From the NCBI GenBank assembly GCA_036804505.1, contig DAIRSI010000015.1, positions 1 to 64,000 of the forward strand: DNA of 64,000 nt. The letters run 5' to 3'. The notes under the pieces were generated by a model. It saw only the letters and a list, made by a program, of their open reading frames with translations. It searched no databases and had not been told where the DNA came from. Every line of letters starts with the position of its first letter. Positions within the stretch are counted from its first letter, which is position 1. Origin of the DNA: Phocaeicola_A sp036804505 (GTDB lineage Bacteria > Bacteroidota > Bacteroidia > Bacteroidales > Bacteroidaceae). The position numbers were made by a program, and so were the translations under genes. Below, piece after piece: positions 1 to 7,328 of this stretch.

Positions 1-39
1 ATCTGCACTGCGGGGCGTTACTGTTTTATCCAGGTCCAT
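1..39 (-). CDS. Possible 5' end of a divergent gene, cut by the window edge
   Basis: Reading leftwards from an ATG at 39-37, the minus strand stays open to the window edge (begins MDLDKTVTPRSAD) with an in-frame stop just upstream. A near-consensus -7 box (TAACTTTT on the minus strand, around 83-90) lies upstream. Thirteen codons are too few to identify a family, so this is only a candidate gene divergent from the leucine operon. Confidence 0.3.
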   Translation of the reverse strand, partial: MDLDKTVTPRSAD

Positions 40-153
40 CTCCGTCTATGGAATAACATCAAACAAAACGCCTGTTCTGCTGTAAAAGTTATAATTCGAA
101 ATAAATATGAATAAAAAACTTTCATTTTATTTTTATATTTCAATATAAAGCAT

Positions 154-161
154 TACTTTTG
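154..161 (+). promoter_or_regulatory. Leucine operon promoter, -7 box TACTTTTG
   Basis: TACTTTTG matches the Bacteroides -7 consensus TAnnTTTG exactly. The region 20 bp upstream is very AT-rich but has no clear TTTG -33 element. A start near 168 would give a leader of about 190 nt containing the leader peptide and attenuator hairpin. Confidence 0.6.
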
Positions 162-188
162 CACAGTCAAAACAAAAAGACAAGGAAA

Positions 189-272
189 ATGATTAACAGT
201 TATATCAATATTTTGCTACAGAGCATTATTATTCTACTAAAAAACTTAGTTGGAAGTGAGCTGTGTGCATGA
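189..272 (+). CDS. Leader peptide of the leucine/isoleucine operon (27 codons)
   Basis: A 27-codon frame (ATG 189, TGA 270-272) contains six Ile and six Leu codons plus one Val. Five branched-chain codons are consecutive, ATT ATT ATT CTA CTA at 225-239 (residues 13-17, IIILL). It sits between the -7 box and a terminator hairpin directly ahead of leuA. Its 3' part (250-260) is complementary to the hairpin's 5' arm. This is the architecture of a translated attenuation leader, as in the enterobacterial ilv and leu operons. A ribosome stalled on the Ile/Leu run would leave 250-260 free to form the antiterminator. A ribosome that reaches the stop codon would cover it, and the terminator would form. 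Function is inferred from this geometry. Confidence 0.8.
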   Translation: MINSYINILLQSIIILLKNLVGSELCA

Positions 273-332
273 TATTGAATACTAAATGATATTTTAAAGC
301 CTTTCTCACTTCCGAGTGTGAAAGGCTTTTTT
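250..332 (+). terminator. Attenuator: antiterminator/terminator pair before leuA
   Basis: The terminator stem pairs 296-309 with 316-329 (14 positions, one mismatch at 306/319), with a 6-nt loop and a T run at 327-332. The competing antiterminator pairs 250-260 with 305-315 (GGAAGTGAG with CTCACTTCC, plus a U-A and a G-U pair). The segment 305-309 belongs to both structures, so they exclude each other. The antiterminator's 5' arm lies inside the last codons of the leader peptide, 11 nt after the Ile/Leu run. Confidence 0.82.
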
Positions 333-359
333 ATTTATAAGAAAAATATAATTTTTAAG

Positions 360-1868
360 ATGGATATGAAAGATAAATTGTTTATTTTTGACACGACGCT
401 TCGGGATGGCGAACAGGTGCCCGGCTGCCAGTTGAATACGGTTGAGAAAATTCAGGTAGCCAAGGCTTTGGAGTCATTGGGCGTGGATGTGATTGAAGCG
501 GGTTTTCCCGTATCCAGTCCCGGTGATTTCAATTCAGTAATTGAAATATCAAAAGCTGTGACGTGGCCTACGATTTGTGCGTTGACACGTGCGGTAGAAA
601 AAGATATCGATGTGGCAGCAGATGCTTTGAAGTTTGCAAAGCACAAGAGAATTCATACGGGAATAGGAACTTCGGATTACCATATCAAATATAAGTTCAA
701 TTCCACCCGTGAGGAAATAATAGAAAGAGCGGTTGCAGCCGTGAAATATGCTCGGCGCTATGTGGATGATGTGGAGTTTTATGCGGAAGATGCCGGCCGT
801 ACGGATAATGAGTATCTGGCAAGGGTGGTGGAAGCAGTTATCAAAGCGGGTGCAACTGTAGTGAATATCCCGGATACCACAGGCTATTGTCTGCCAGATG
901 AATTCGGAGCCAAGATAAAATATTTGTGTGACCATGTAGATGGAATAGATAAGGCGATTATTTCAACACATTGCCACAATGATTTGGGAATGGCCACTGC
1001 AAATACGATGGCAGGAATCCTGAACGGAGCGCGTCAGGCGGAGGTTACCATCAACGGAATAGGTGAGAGAGCCGGAAATACTTCCATGGAGGAAGTGGTG
1101 ATGATTCTCAAGAGTCATAAGGATTTGGGTATCGATACGAATATCAATACAAAGAAAATATATCCGGCGAGCCGGATGGTATCGAGCTTGATGAATATGC
1201 CTGTCCAGCCTAACAAGGCAATTGTGGGAAGGAATGCTTTTGCGCATTCGTCGGGCATACATCAGGACGGCGTGTTGAAGAATGTACAGACTTATGAGAT
1301 TATTGACCCGCATGATGTGGGTATTGATGATAATTCAATCATTCTGACGGCAAGGAGTGGAAGGGCAGCCCTTCATCATCGTCTTTCCGTCTTGGGAGTG
1401 GAACTGACGCAGGAGAAACTTGATAAAGTATATGAAGACTTTCTCAAACTGGCAGATAGGAAAAAGGAAATTCATGATGATGATATTCTGGTGTTGGCAG
1501 GAGCCGACCGTAGTTTGAATCATCGGGTGAAAGTGGATTATCTGCAAGTGACCAGTGGAGTGGGTGTTCGTTCCGTTGCTGCTCTCGGGTTGGATATTTC
1601 CGGTGAGAAATTTTCAGCTTCGGCTGAAGGAAACGGACCGGTGGATGCAGCTATCAAGGCTTTGAAGAGAATCATTAATCGCCAGATGACTTTGAAGGAA
1701 TTTACTATCCAGGCTATCAGTAAAGGCAGTGATGATGTAGGAAAAGTTCACATGCAAGTGGAGTACGGGGGCAATTTCTATTATGGTTTCGGTGCGAACA
1801 CGGATATTATAGCAGCTTCCGTAGAAGCTTATGTGGATTGTATAAACAAGTTTAAAAACGAAGATTAA
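360..1868 (+). CDS. leuA: 2-isopropylmalate synthase
   Basis: LeuA condenses 2-oxoisovalerate with acetyl-CoA, the first committed step of leucine synthesis. About 502 aa. The HMGL-like TIM barrel opens with DTTLRDGEQ (residues 11-19) and carries the metal-binding HCHND (204-208). The C-terminal ~120 residues are the LeuA allosteric domain, where leucine feedback normally acts. I start at ATG 360 (366 is also possible). A GTG in the same frame at 318 lies inside the attenuator hairpin and cannot be the start. It is the first gene of leuA-leuC-leuD-cimA-leuB, and the next ATG follows its stop by one base. Expression is probably controlled by the leader attenuator upstream. Confidence 0.95.
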   Translation: MDMKDKLFIFDTTLRDGEQVPGCQLNTVEKIQVAKALESLGVDVIEAGFPVSSPGDFNSVIEISKAVTWPTICALTRAVEKDIDVAADALKFAKHKRIHTGIGTSDYHIKYKFNSTREEIIERAVAAVKYARRYVDDVEFYAEDAGRTDNEYLARVVEAVIKAGATVVNIPDTTGYCLPDEFGAKIKYLCDHVDGIDKAIISTHCHNDLGMATANTMAGILNGARQAEVTINGIGERAGNTSMEEVVMILKSHKDLGIDTNINTKKIYPASRMVSSLMNMPVQPNKAIVGRNAFAHSSGIHQDGVLKNVQTYEIIDPHDVGIDDNSIILTARSGRAALHHRLSVLGVELTQEKLDKVYEDFLKLADRKKEIHDDDILVLAGADRSLNHRVKVDYLQVTSGVGVRSVAALGLDISGEKFSASAEGNGPVDAAIKALKRIINRQMTLKEFTIQAISKGSDDVGKVHMQVEYGGNFYYGFGANTDIIAASVEAYVDCINKFKNED

Positions 1869-1869
1869 G

Positions 1870-3264
1870 ATGAATACATTATTTGATAAAATATGGGACA
1901 AGCATGTAGTCCAAATAGTTGAGGATGGACCAACCCAGTTGTATATCGACAGACTTTATTGTCATGAAGTGACCAGTCCGCAGGCTTTTGATGGGTTGCG
2001 CCACAGAGGGCTTAAGTGTTTCCGGCCGGATCATATTTATTGCATGCCGGACCACAATACTCCCACCCATGACCAGGACAAGCCTATTGCCGATCCTGTT
2101 TCCAAGGCGCAGGTGGATGCGCTGGAGAAAAATGCGAAGGATTTCGGATTACCCTATTATGGAATGATGAATCCCAAGAATGGTATCATTCATGTGGTAG
2201 GTCCGGAGCGTGCGCTTACTTTGCCCGGAATGACAATCGTATGCGGTGATTCACATACATCCACGCATGGTGCCATGGGTGCCGTTGCCTTTGGTATCGG
2301 CACCAGTGAGGTGGAGATGGTTTTGGCATCACAGTGCATCCTGCAGTCTAAGCCGAAAAGTATGAGAATAAAGGTGGATGGAAAATTGAAAAAAGGAGTA
2401 GTGGCAAAGGATGTGGCTCTTTATTTAATGTCGAAGATGACGACTAGCGGAGCTACGGGTTACTTTGTGGAATATGCCGGTGATGCGGTGAGAAGCATGT
2501 CTATGGAGGGACGGTTGACTTTGTGCAATCTTTCCATCGAGATGGGTGCTAGGGGAGGAATGATAGCACCGGACGAAATTACATTTGCCTATCTGAAAGG
2601 GAAGGAGCATGCACCCAAAGGAGCCGATTGGGATAAAGCGCTGGAATATTGGAAAACTTTGAAGAGCGGGGATGATGCTGTGTTTGACAGAGAAGTGGTA
2701 TTCCATGCGGAAGATATAGAACCTATGATTACTTATGGTACGAATCCGGGTATGGGAATGGGCATTACGCAGACGATACCGACTTTGGAAAGTATGCCGG
2801 AGATGGAGCAGGTTACATTTGGCAAGGCTTTGGACTATATGGGTTTCAAACCTGGAGAGTCATTGCTGGGTAAGTCTGTGGATTATGTTTTTCTGGGTTC
2901 TTGTACCAATGGAAGAATAGAAGATTTCAGAGCTTTTGCCTCTTTGGTGAAAGGGAAGAAAAAAGCTGATCACATTATTGCCTGGCTGGTTCCGGGATCA
3001 TGGTCGGTGGATGCACAGATAAGGCAGGAAGGTCTGGATAAAATTTTTGAAGAAGCCGGATTTGTTCTTCGTCAACCTGGCTGTTCGGCTTGTCTGGCAA
3101 TGAATGACGATAAGATTCCTGCAGGAAAATACTCTGTATCGACATCCAATCGTAATTTCCAGGGACGTCAGGGACCGGGTTCCCGTACGTTGCTTGCCAG
3201 TCCTTTGGTTGCTGCAGCTGCGGCAGTCACCGGAAAAATTACCGATCCGAGAGAATTAATGTAA
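1870..3264 (+). CDS. leuC: 3-isopropylmalate dehydratase, large subunit
   Basis: LeuC is the aconitase-fold catalytic subunit that, with LeuD, isomerises 2- to 3-isopropylmalate. The same enzyme commonly converts citramalate to methylmalate. The 464-aa protein has the usual length. The three [4Fe-4S] cysteines are visible in FLGSCTNGRIEDF and GCSACLAMND, and active-site sequences such as CGDSHTSTHGA are intact. It starts one base after leuA ends, so translation is probably coupled. The small subunit follows after 29 nt. Confidence 0.96.
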   Translation: MNTLFDKIWDKHVVQIVEDGPTQLYIDRLYCHEVTSPQAFDGLRHRGLKCFRPDHIYCMPDHNTPTHDQDKPIADPVSKAQVDALEKNAKDFGLPYYGMMNPKNGIIHVVGPERALTLPGMTIVCGDSHTSTHGAMGAVAFGIGTSEVEMVLASQCILQSKPKSMRIKVDGKLKKGVVAKDVALYLMSKMTTSGATGYFVEYAGDAVRSMSMEGRLTLCNLSIEMGARGGMIAPDEITFAYLKGKEHAPKGADWDKALEYWKTLKSGDDAVFDREVVFHAEDIEPMITYGTNPGMGMGITQTIPTLESMPEMEQVTFGKALDYMGFKPGESLLGKSVDYVFLGSCTNGRIEDFRAFASLVKGKKKADHIIAWLVPGSWSVDAQIRQEGLDKIFEEAGFVLRQPGCSACLAMNDDKIPAGKYSVSTSNRNFQGRQGPGSRTLLASPLVAAAAAVTGKITDPRELM

Positions 3265-3293
3265 TCATTCCACAATTATTTAATTAAAAGAAA

Positions 3294-3884
3294 ATGAAAG
3301 AAAAATTCAATATAATTGTCAGCACATGCGTTCCGCTTCCTCTTGAAAATGTCGATACGGACCAGATAATACCGGCCCGCTTTCTGAAAGCAACGACTAA
3401 GGAAGGATTCGGAGAGAATTTGTTCAGAGACTGGAGATATGATAAGGAAGGTAATAAAATCCCATCATTCGTACTGAATGACCCTACTTATAAGGGGCAG
3501 ATATTGGTCGCCGGGAAAAACTTCGGTTCAGGATCGAGCCGGGAGCATGCAGCCTGGGCAATAGCCGATTATGGATTCAGAGTAGTCGTCTCGAGTTTCT
3601 TTGCCGATATCCATAAAAATAACGAACTGAACAATTTTGTTTTACCTGTTGTGGTAAGTGAGGAATTTCTTGCAGAGTTGTTTGCTTCCATAAAAGAAAA
3701 TCCGAAGACGGAAGTCGAGGTGAATCTGCCGGAGCAGACTATTACAAATAAGGCAACCGGAAAGAGCGAGACTTTTGAAATCAATGCATATAAGAAGCAT
3801 TGTCTGATGAACGGACTGGATGATATCGATTATTTATTGACAAACAAGGATAAGATTGCAGCATGGGAAAACGCGTCCAAATAG
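3294..3884 (+). CDS. leuD: 3-isopropylmalate dehydratase, small subunit
   Basis: LeuD supplies the swivelling domain that completes the LeuCD active site. The 196-aa sequence has the signature NVDTDQIIPARFL near the N terminus and FGSGSSREHAAWAI in the middle, as expected for the family. It follows leuC by 29 nt. Its last 22 nt overlap the start of the citramalate synthase-like gene, which ties the two proteins together translationally. Confidence 0.96.
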   Translation: MKEKFNIIVSTCVPLPLENVDTDQIIPARFLKATTKEGFGENLFRDWRYDKEGNKIPSFVLNDPTYKGQILVAGKNFGSGSSREHAAWAIADYGFRVVVSSFFADIHKNNELNNFVLPVVVSEEFLAELFASIKENPKTEVEVNLPEQTITNKATGKSETFEINAYKKHCLMNGLDDIDYLLTNKDKIAAWENASK

Positions 3885-5413
3885 AAATAATGGATACGAC
3901 ACTTCGCGACGGTGAGCAAACCAGCGGCGTGTCATTTGTGCCCCATGAGAAATTGATGATAGCCAGACTCTTGCTGGAAGAATTGCAGGTGGACCGTGTG
4001 GAAATTGGCTCTGCAAGAGTCTCCGACGGAGAACTGGAAGCTGCCAGAATGATTTGTGACTGGGCACAAAAACATAATAAGCTCGATAGGGTGGAGGTCT
4101 TGGGATTTATTGATGGTCACACGTCCCTCGACTGGATAAACAGTGCCGGATGCAAGGTAATCAATCTCTTGGCCAAGGGTTCCTTACGTCACTGTGAACA
4201 GCAATTGCATAAAACTCCCGAAGAACATCTGGAAGATATTCGCAGAAGTGTGGAATATGCTGATTCTTTGGGTATCACAGTCAATATTTATCTGGAAGAT
4301 TGGAGTAACGGAATGAAATATTCTCCTGAATTTGTCTTCCAATTGATTGACGGACTGAAAGATACAAGTATCAAGCGCTATATGCTTCCCGATACTTTGG
4401 GTATCTTGAATCCGCTACAGGTTATCGAGTATTTCAGGAAGATGCTGAAACGTTATCCTGACCTACATTTTGATTTTCATCCTCATAATGATTATGATTT
4501 GGCCGTAAGTAATGTACTTGCAGCTGTTTTGAGTGGAGCCAAAGGACTGCATACCACTATCAACGGACTTGGTGAACGTGCGGGAAATGCACCGTTGGCA
4601 AGTGTTCAGGCTATATTGAAAGACCATTTCAATGCTTTGACCAATATCAATGAAAGCAAACTCAATGATGTGAGCAAGGTGGTCGAGTCTTATTCAGGTA
4701 TAGCTATCCCTGCCAATCAACCGATTGTAGGTGAGAATGTGTTTACCCAAGTAGCCGGTGTTCATGCCGATGGCGATAACAAAGATAATCTGTATTGTAA
4801 TGAATTGATTCCGGAAAGATTCGGACGGCACCGTGAATATGCCTTGGGCAAGATGAGCGGCAAGGCCAATATCAGAAAGAATCTGGAGGACCTGGGCTTG
4901 GACTTGGATGAAGAATCCATGCGTAAAGTCACGGAACGTATCATTGAATTGGGTGATAAAAAGGAACTGGTGACTCAGGAGGATTTGCCTTATATCATTT
5001 CGGATGTACTGAAACATGGCGTTTCTAATGATAAAGTTCGTTTGCTGAGTTATATGGTGACAACAGCTTTCGGCTTGAAGCCAATGGCAACTATCAAGAT
5101 AGAAGTAAATGGAATTCCTTATGAGGAGAACTCCAGCGGAGACGGACAGTATGATGCTTTTGTAAGAGCAGTCCGCCACATCTACAAGGGTACCCTGAAC
5201 AGAAAGTTTCCCATGTTGAAGAATTATGCAGTCAGCATTCCTCCCGGCGGACGTACGGATGCATTCGTGCAGACAGACATTACATGGGATTTCGATGGAA
5301 GAGTCCTCAGAACCAGAGGGCTGGATGCAGACCAGACAGAGGCTGCCATCAAGGCTACCATCAAGATGTTGAATATTATAGAAAATGATTACGAAACAAA
5401 TCAAAATAAATAA
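3863..5413 (+). CDS. cimA: LeuA-family acyltransferase, probable (R)-citramalate synthase
   Basis: This is a second HMGL-like/LeuA-family enzyme of 516 aa in the same operon. It has DTTLRDGEQ (11-19), HPHND (206-210) and a C-terminal LeuA-type regulatory domain. It is clearly diverged from the leuA product, with residues such as SARVSDGELEA in the barrel. Bacterial citramalate synthases condense pyruvate with acetyl-CoA, giving 2-oxobutyrate for isoleucine without threonine deaminase. LeuCD and LeuB then process citramalate. The gene overlaps leuD by 22 nt and ends 4 nt before leuB, so all enzymes of the citramalate route are co-transcribed. A second 2-isopropylmalate synthase is the alternative; substrate choice cannot be read with certainty. 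ATG 3890 is an alternative start. Confidence 0.8.
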   Translation: MGKRVQIEIMDTTLRDGEQTSGVSFVPHEKLMIARLLLEELQVDRVEIGSARVSDGELEAARMICDWAQKHNKLDRVEVLGFIDGHTSLDWINSAGCKVINLLAKGSLRHCEQQLHKTPEEHLEDIRRSVEYADSLGITVNIYLEDWSNGMKYSPEFVFQLIDGLKDTSIKRYMLPDTLGILNPLQVIEYFRKMLKRYPDLHFDFHPHNDYDLAVSNVLAAVLSGAKGLHTTINGLGERAGNAPLASVQAILKDHFNALTNINESKLNDVSKVVESYSGIAIPANQPIVGENVFTQVAGVHADGDNKDNLYCNELIPERFGRHREYALGKMSGKANIRKNLEDLGLDLDEESMRKVTERIIELGDKKELVTQEDLPYIISDVLKHGVSNDKVRLLSYMVTTAFGLKPMATIKIEVNGIPYEENSSGDGQYDAFVRAVRHIYKGTLNRKFPMLKNYAVSIPPGGRTDAFVQTDITWDFDGRVLRTRGLDADQTEAAIKATIKMLNIIENDYETNQNK

Positions 5414-5417
5414 AACT

Positions 5418-6479
5418 ATGGATTTGAAAATTGCAGTATTGCCGGGTGACGGCATCGGACCTGAAATCTCGGTTCAGGGAGTGAATGTAATGAATGCCGT
5501 ATGCGAAAAATTCGGTCATAACGTAAGCTATCAGTATGCCATTTGCGGAGCTGATGCGATTGACAAAATTGGAGATCCGTTCTCAGAAGAAACCTATCAG
5601 ATATGCAAGAATGCCGATGCAGTGCTATTCTCTGCAGTGGGTGACCCGAAATTTGATAATAATCCTACAGCCAAGGTTCGTCCGGAACAGGGGCTTCTTG
5701 CCATGCGTAAGAAACTGGGACTTTATGCCAATATACGTCCGGTGCAGACTTTCAAATGCCTGCTGCACAAGTCACCGCTTCGTTCCGAACTTGTGGATGG
5801 AGCCGATTTTATCTGTATTCGTGAGTTGACAGGAGGAATGTATTTCGGCGAAAAATACCAGGACAACGACAAAGCTTATGATACCAATTTCTATAGCCGT
5901 CCCGAAATTGAACGTATATTAAAGGTAGGTTTCGAATATGCCATGAAGCGTAACAAGCATCTGACAGTGGTCGATAAAGCTAATGTTCTTGCTTCGAGCC
6001 GCTTGTGGAGACAGATAGCACAGGAAATGGCTCCGAAATATCCTGAAGTGAAAACTGATTATATGTATGTGGACAATGCTTCCATGAGAATGATTACCGA
6101 ACCCCGTTTTTTTGATGTAATGGTTACTGAAAATACATTCGGCGATATTCTTACTGATGAAGGTTCCTGCATCAGTGGTTCTATGGGCTTGCTTCCGTCG
6201 GCATCAACAGGTGAGAGCACTCCGGTATTCGAACCGGTGCATGGTTCCTGGCCTCAGGCAAAAGGCTTGAACATTGCCAATCCGATTGCACAGGTACTTT
6301 CTGCAGCCATGCTTTTCGAATATTTCGACCTGAAGGAGGAAGGAAATTTGATTCGTAAGGCAGTGGACGCTTCTCTCGATGCAAATGTCCGCACGCCCGA
6401 AATACAGGTGGAAAATGGAGCCAAGTACGGGACAAAAGAAGTGGGAGCCTGGATTGTGGATTATATCAAAAAAGCTTGA
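5418..6479 (+). CDS. leuB: 3-isopropylmalate dehydrogenase
   Basis: LeuB performs NAD-dependent oxidative decarboxylation of 3-isopropylmalate, and in the citramalate route of 3-methylmalate. About 353 aa from the ATG at 5418 (MDLKIAVLPGDGIGPEIS). The family motifs GGMYFGEKY, the Asp-rich metal site around VTENTFGDILTDE and TPVFEPVHGS are all present. An in-frame ATG at 5385 lies inside cimA and adds a non-conserved tail, so I reject it. The gene follows cimA by 4 nt and precedes a TPR gene by 3 nt. Confidence 0.95.
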   Translation: MDLKIAVLPGDGIGPEISVQGVNVMNAVCEKFGHNVSYQYAICGADAIDKIGDPFSEETYQICKNADAVLFSAVGDPKFDNNPTAKVRPEQGLLAMRKKLGLYANIRPVQTFKCLLHKSPLRSELVDGADFICIRELTGGMYFGEKYQDNDKAYDTNFYSRPEIERILKVGFEYAMKRNKHLTVVDKANVLASSRLWRQIAQEMAPKYPEVKTDYMYVDNASMRMITEPRFFDVMVTENTFGDILTDEGSCISGSMGLLPSASTGESTPVFEPVHGSWPQAKGLNIANPIAQVLSAAMLFEYFDLKEEGNLIRKAVDASLDANVRTPEIQVENGAKYGTKEVGAWIVDYIKKA

Positions 6480-6482
6480 GAG

Positions 6483-7313
6483 ATGAGAATGCGAATGACA
6501 CTTCTGGCTCTGGCTTGTGGATGCTGCTCTCTGTTATCAGCTCAGCAGTCTACCTATCAGTCTTTGTTCGACAAAGCTATGAAATACGTGAGTAAAGACA
6601 GCCTTCAGCAAGCCGAATCGTATTTCATGAAAGCCATGAAACTGGAACCTACCAATCCGCATAATGCTTTGATTTTTTCGAATATCGGAAACATTCAGAT
6701 TCGTGCGGGAGAGAGAAAAAAAGCCATTGAATCCTATTCCATGGCCCTCAACACCATGCCCGATCTTGCAGAAGCCATCCGGCAAAGAGCAACACTTTAT
6801 ATGCAGGAAAATGACTACAACAAGGCTTATATTGATTACAGTCATTTACTGGATATTGATGCGAATGACACCACCGCTATGTTGTACAGGGCTTTTATCA
6901 GCAAGACAAGGCGTGATTATAAACAGGCGCGCAATGATTATGAAAATCTCATACGTCTGGCTCCCGGCCATCTGGAAGGAAATCTGGGTCTCGCTTTGCT
7001 GGATCAGAAAGAAAAACGTTATCGCGAGTCCATGGATATCATGAATCGCTTGATAGAGAGAAATCCGAGCAATTCAGTTTTGTATTCGGCTAGAGCCGAT
7101 ATCGAAGTGGATATGGGTAATCCCGATTTAGCCCTTTTGGACTTGGAGTCTGCCATCAAATGGAATGGAAAGAATCCTGACAATTACATTGCCAGAGCCC
7201 AGATATATGTAGCTCAAAAGAAGAAAACTTTTGCGAAGAAAGATTTGGACAAGGCCGTTACATTGGGAGTACCTCGTCCTTCTCTAAAAGAATTGTATGA
7301 TGCCTGCAAATAA
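6483..7313 (+). CDS. Exported tetratricopeptide-repeat protein
   Basis: A 276-aa protein with an N-terminal signal peptide (MRMRMTLLALACGCCSLLSA, probably cut after Ala-20) and about six tandem TPR units. These are helical protein-binding repeats recognisable by the W/L-G-Y-A-F-A-P spacing, for example in AESYFMKAMKLEPTNPHNA and ALLDLESAIKWNGKNPDN. No catalytic domain is visible. It begins 3 nt after leuB and ends in a strong terminator, so it must largely be transcribed with the leucine operon. Nothing in the sequence explains that link. It could be an unrelated periplasmic scaffold using the operon's promoter. Confidence 0.85.
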   Translation: MRMRMTLLALACGCCSLLSAQQSTYQSLFDKAMKYVSKDSLQQAESYFMKAMKLEPTNPHNALIFSNIGNIQIRAGERKKAIESYSMALNTMPDLAEAIRQRATLYMQENDYNKAYIDYSHLLDIDANDTTAMLYRAFISKTRRDYKQARNDYENLIRLAPGHLEGNLGLALLDQKEKRYRESMDIMNRLIERNPSNSVLYSARADIEVDMGNPDLALLDLESAIKWNGKNPDNYIARAQIYVAQKKKTFAKKDLDKAVTLGVPRPSLKELYDACK

Positions 7314-7328
7314 CAGGCATCATTTTTC
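7297..7328. terminator. Bidirectional terminator shared by the leucine operon and recQ
   Basis: A perfect 10-bp stem (ATGATGCCTG 7297-7306 with CAGGCATCAT 7314-7323) with a 7-nt loop, followed by a T-rich run on the plus strand. The stop codons of both convergent genes (TAA 7311-7313, and TGA of recQ at 7322-7320) lie inside the hairpin. Confidence 0.85.

Noticed and set aside
318..359. GTG-initiated extension of leuA
   Set aside because: It lies in the 3' arm and T run of the attenuator hairpin and adds non-conserved residues; ATG 360 fits the family start.
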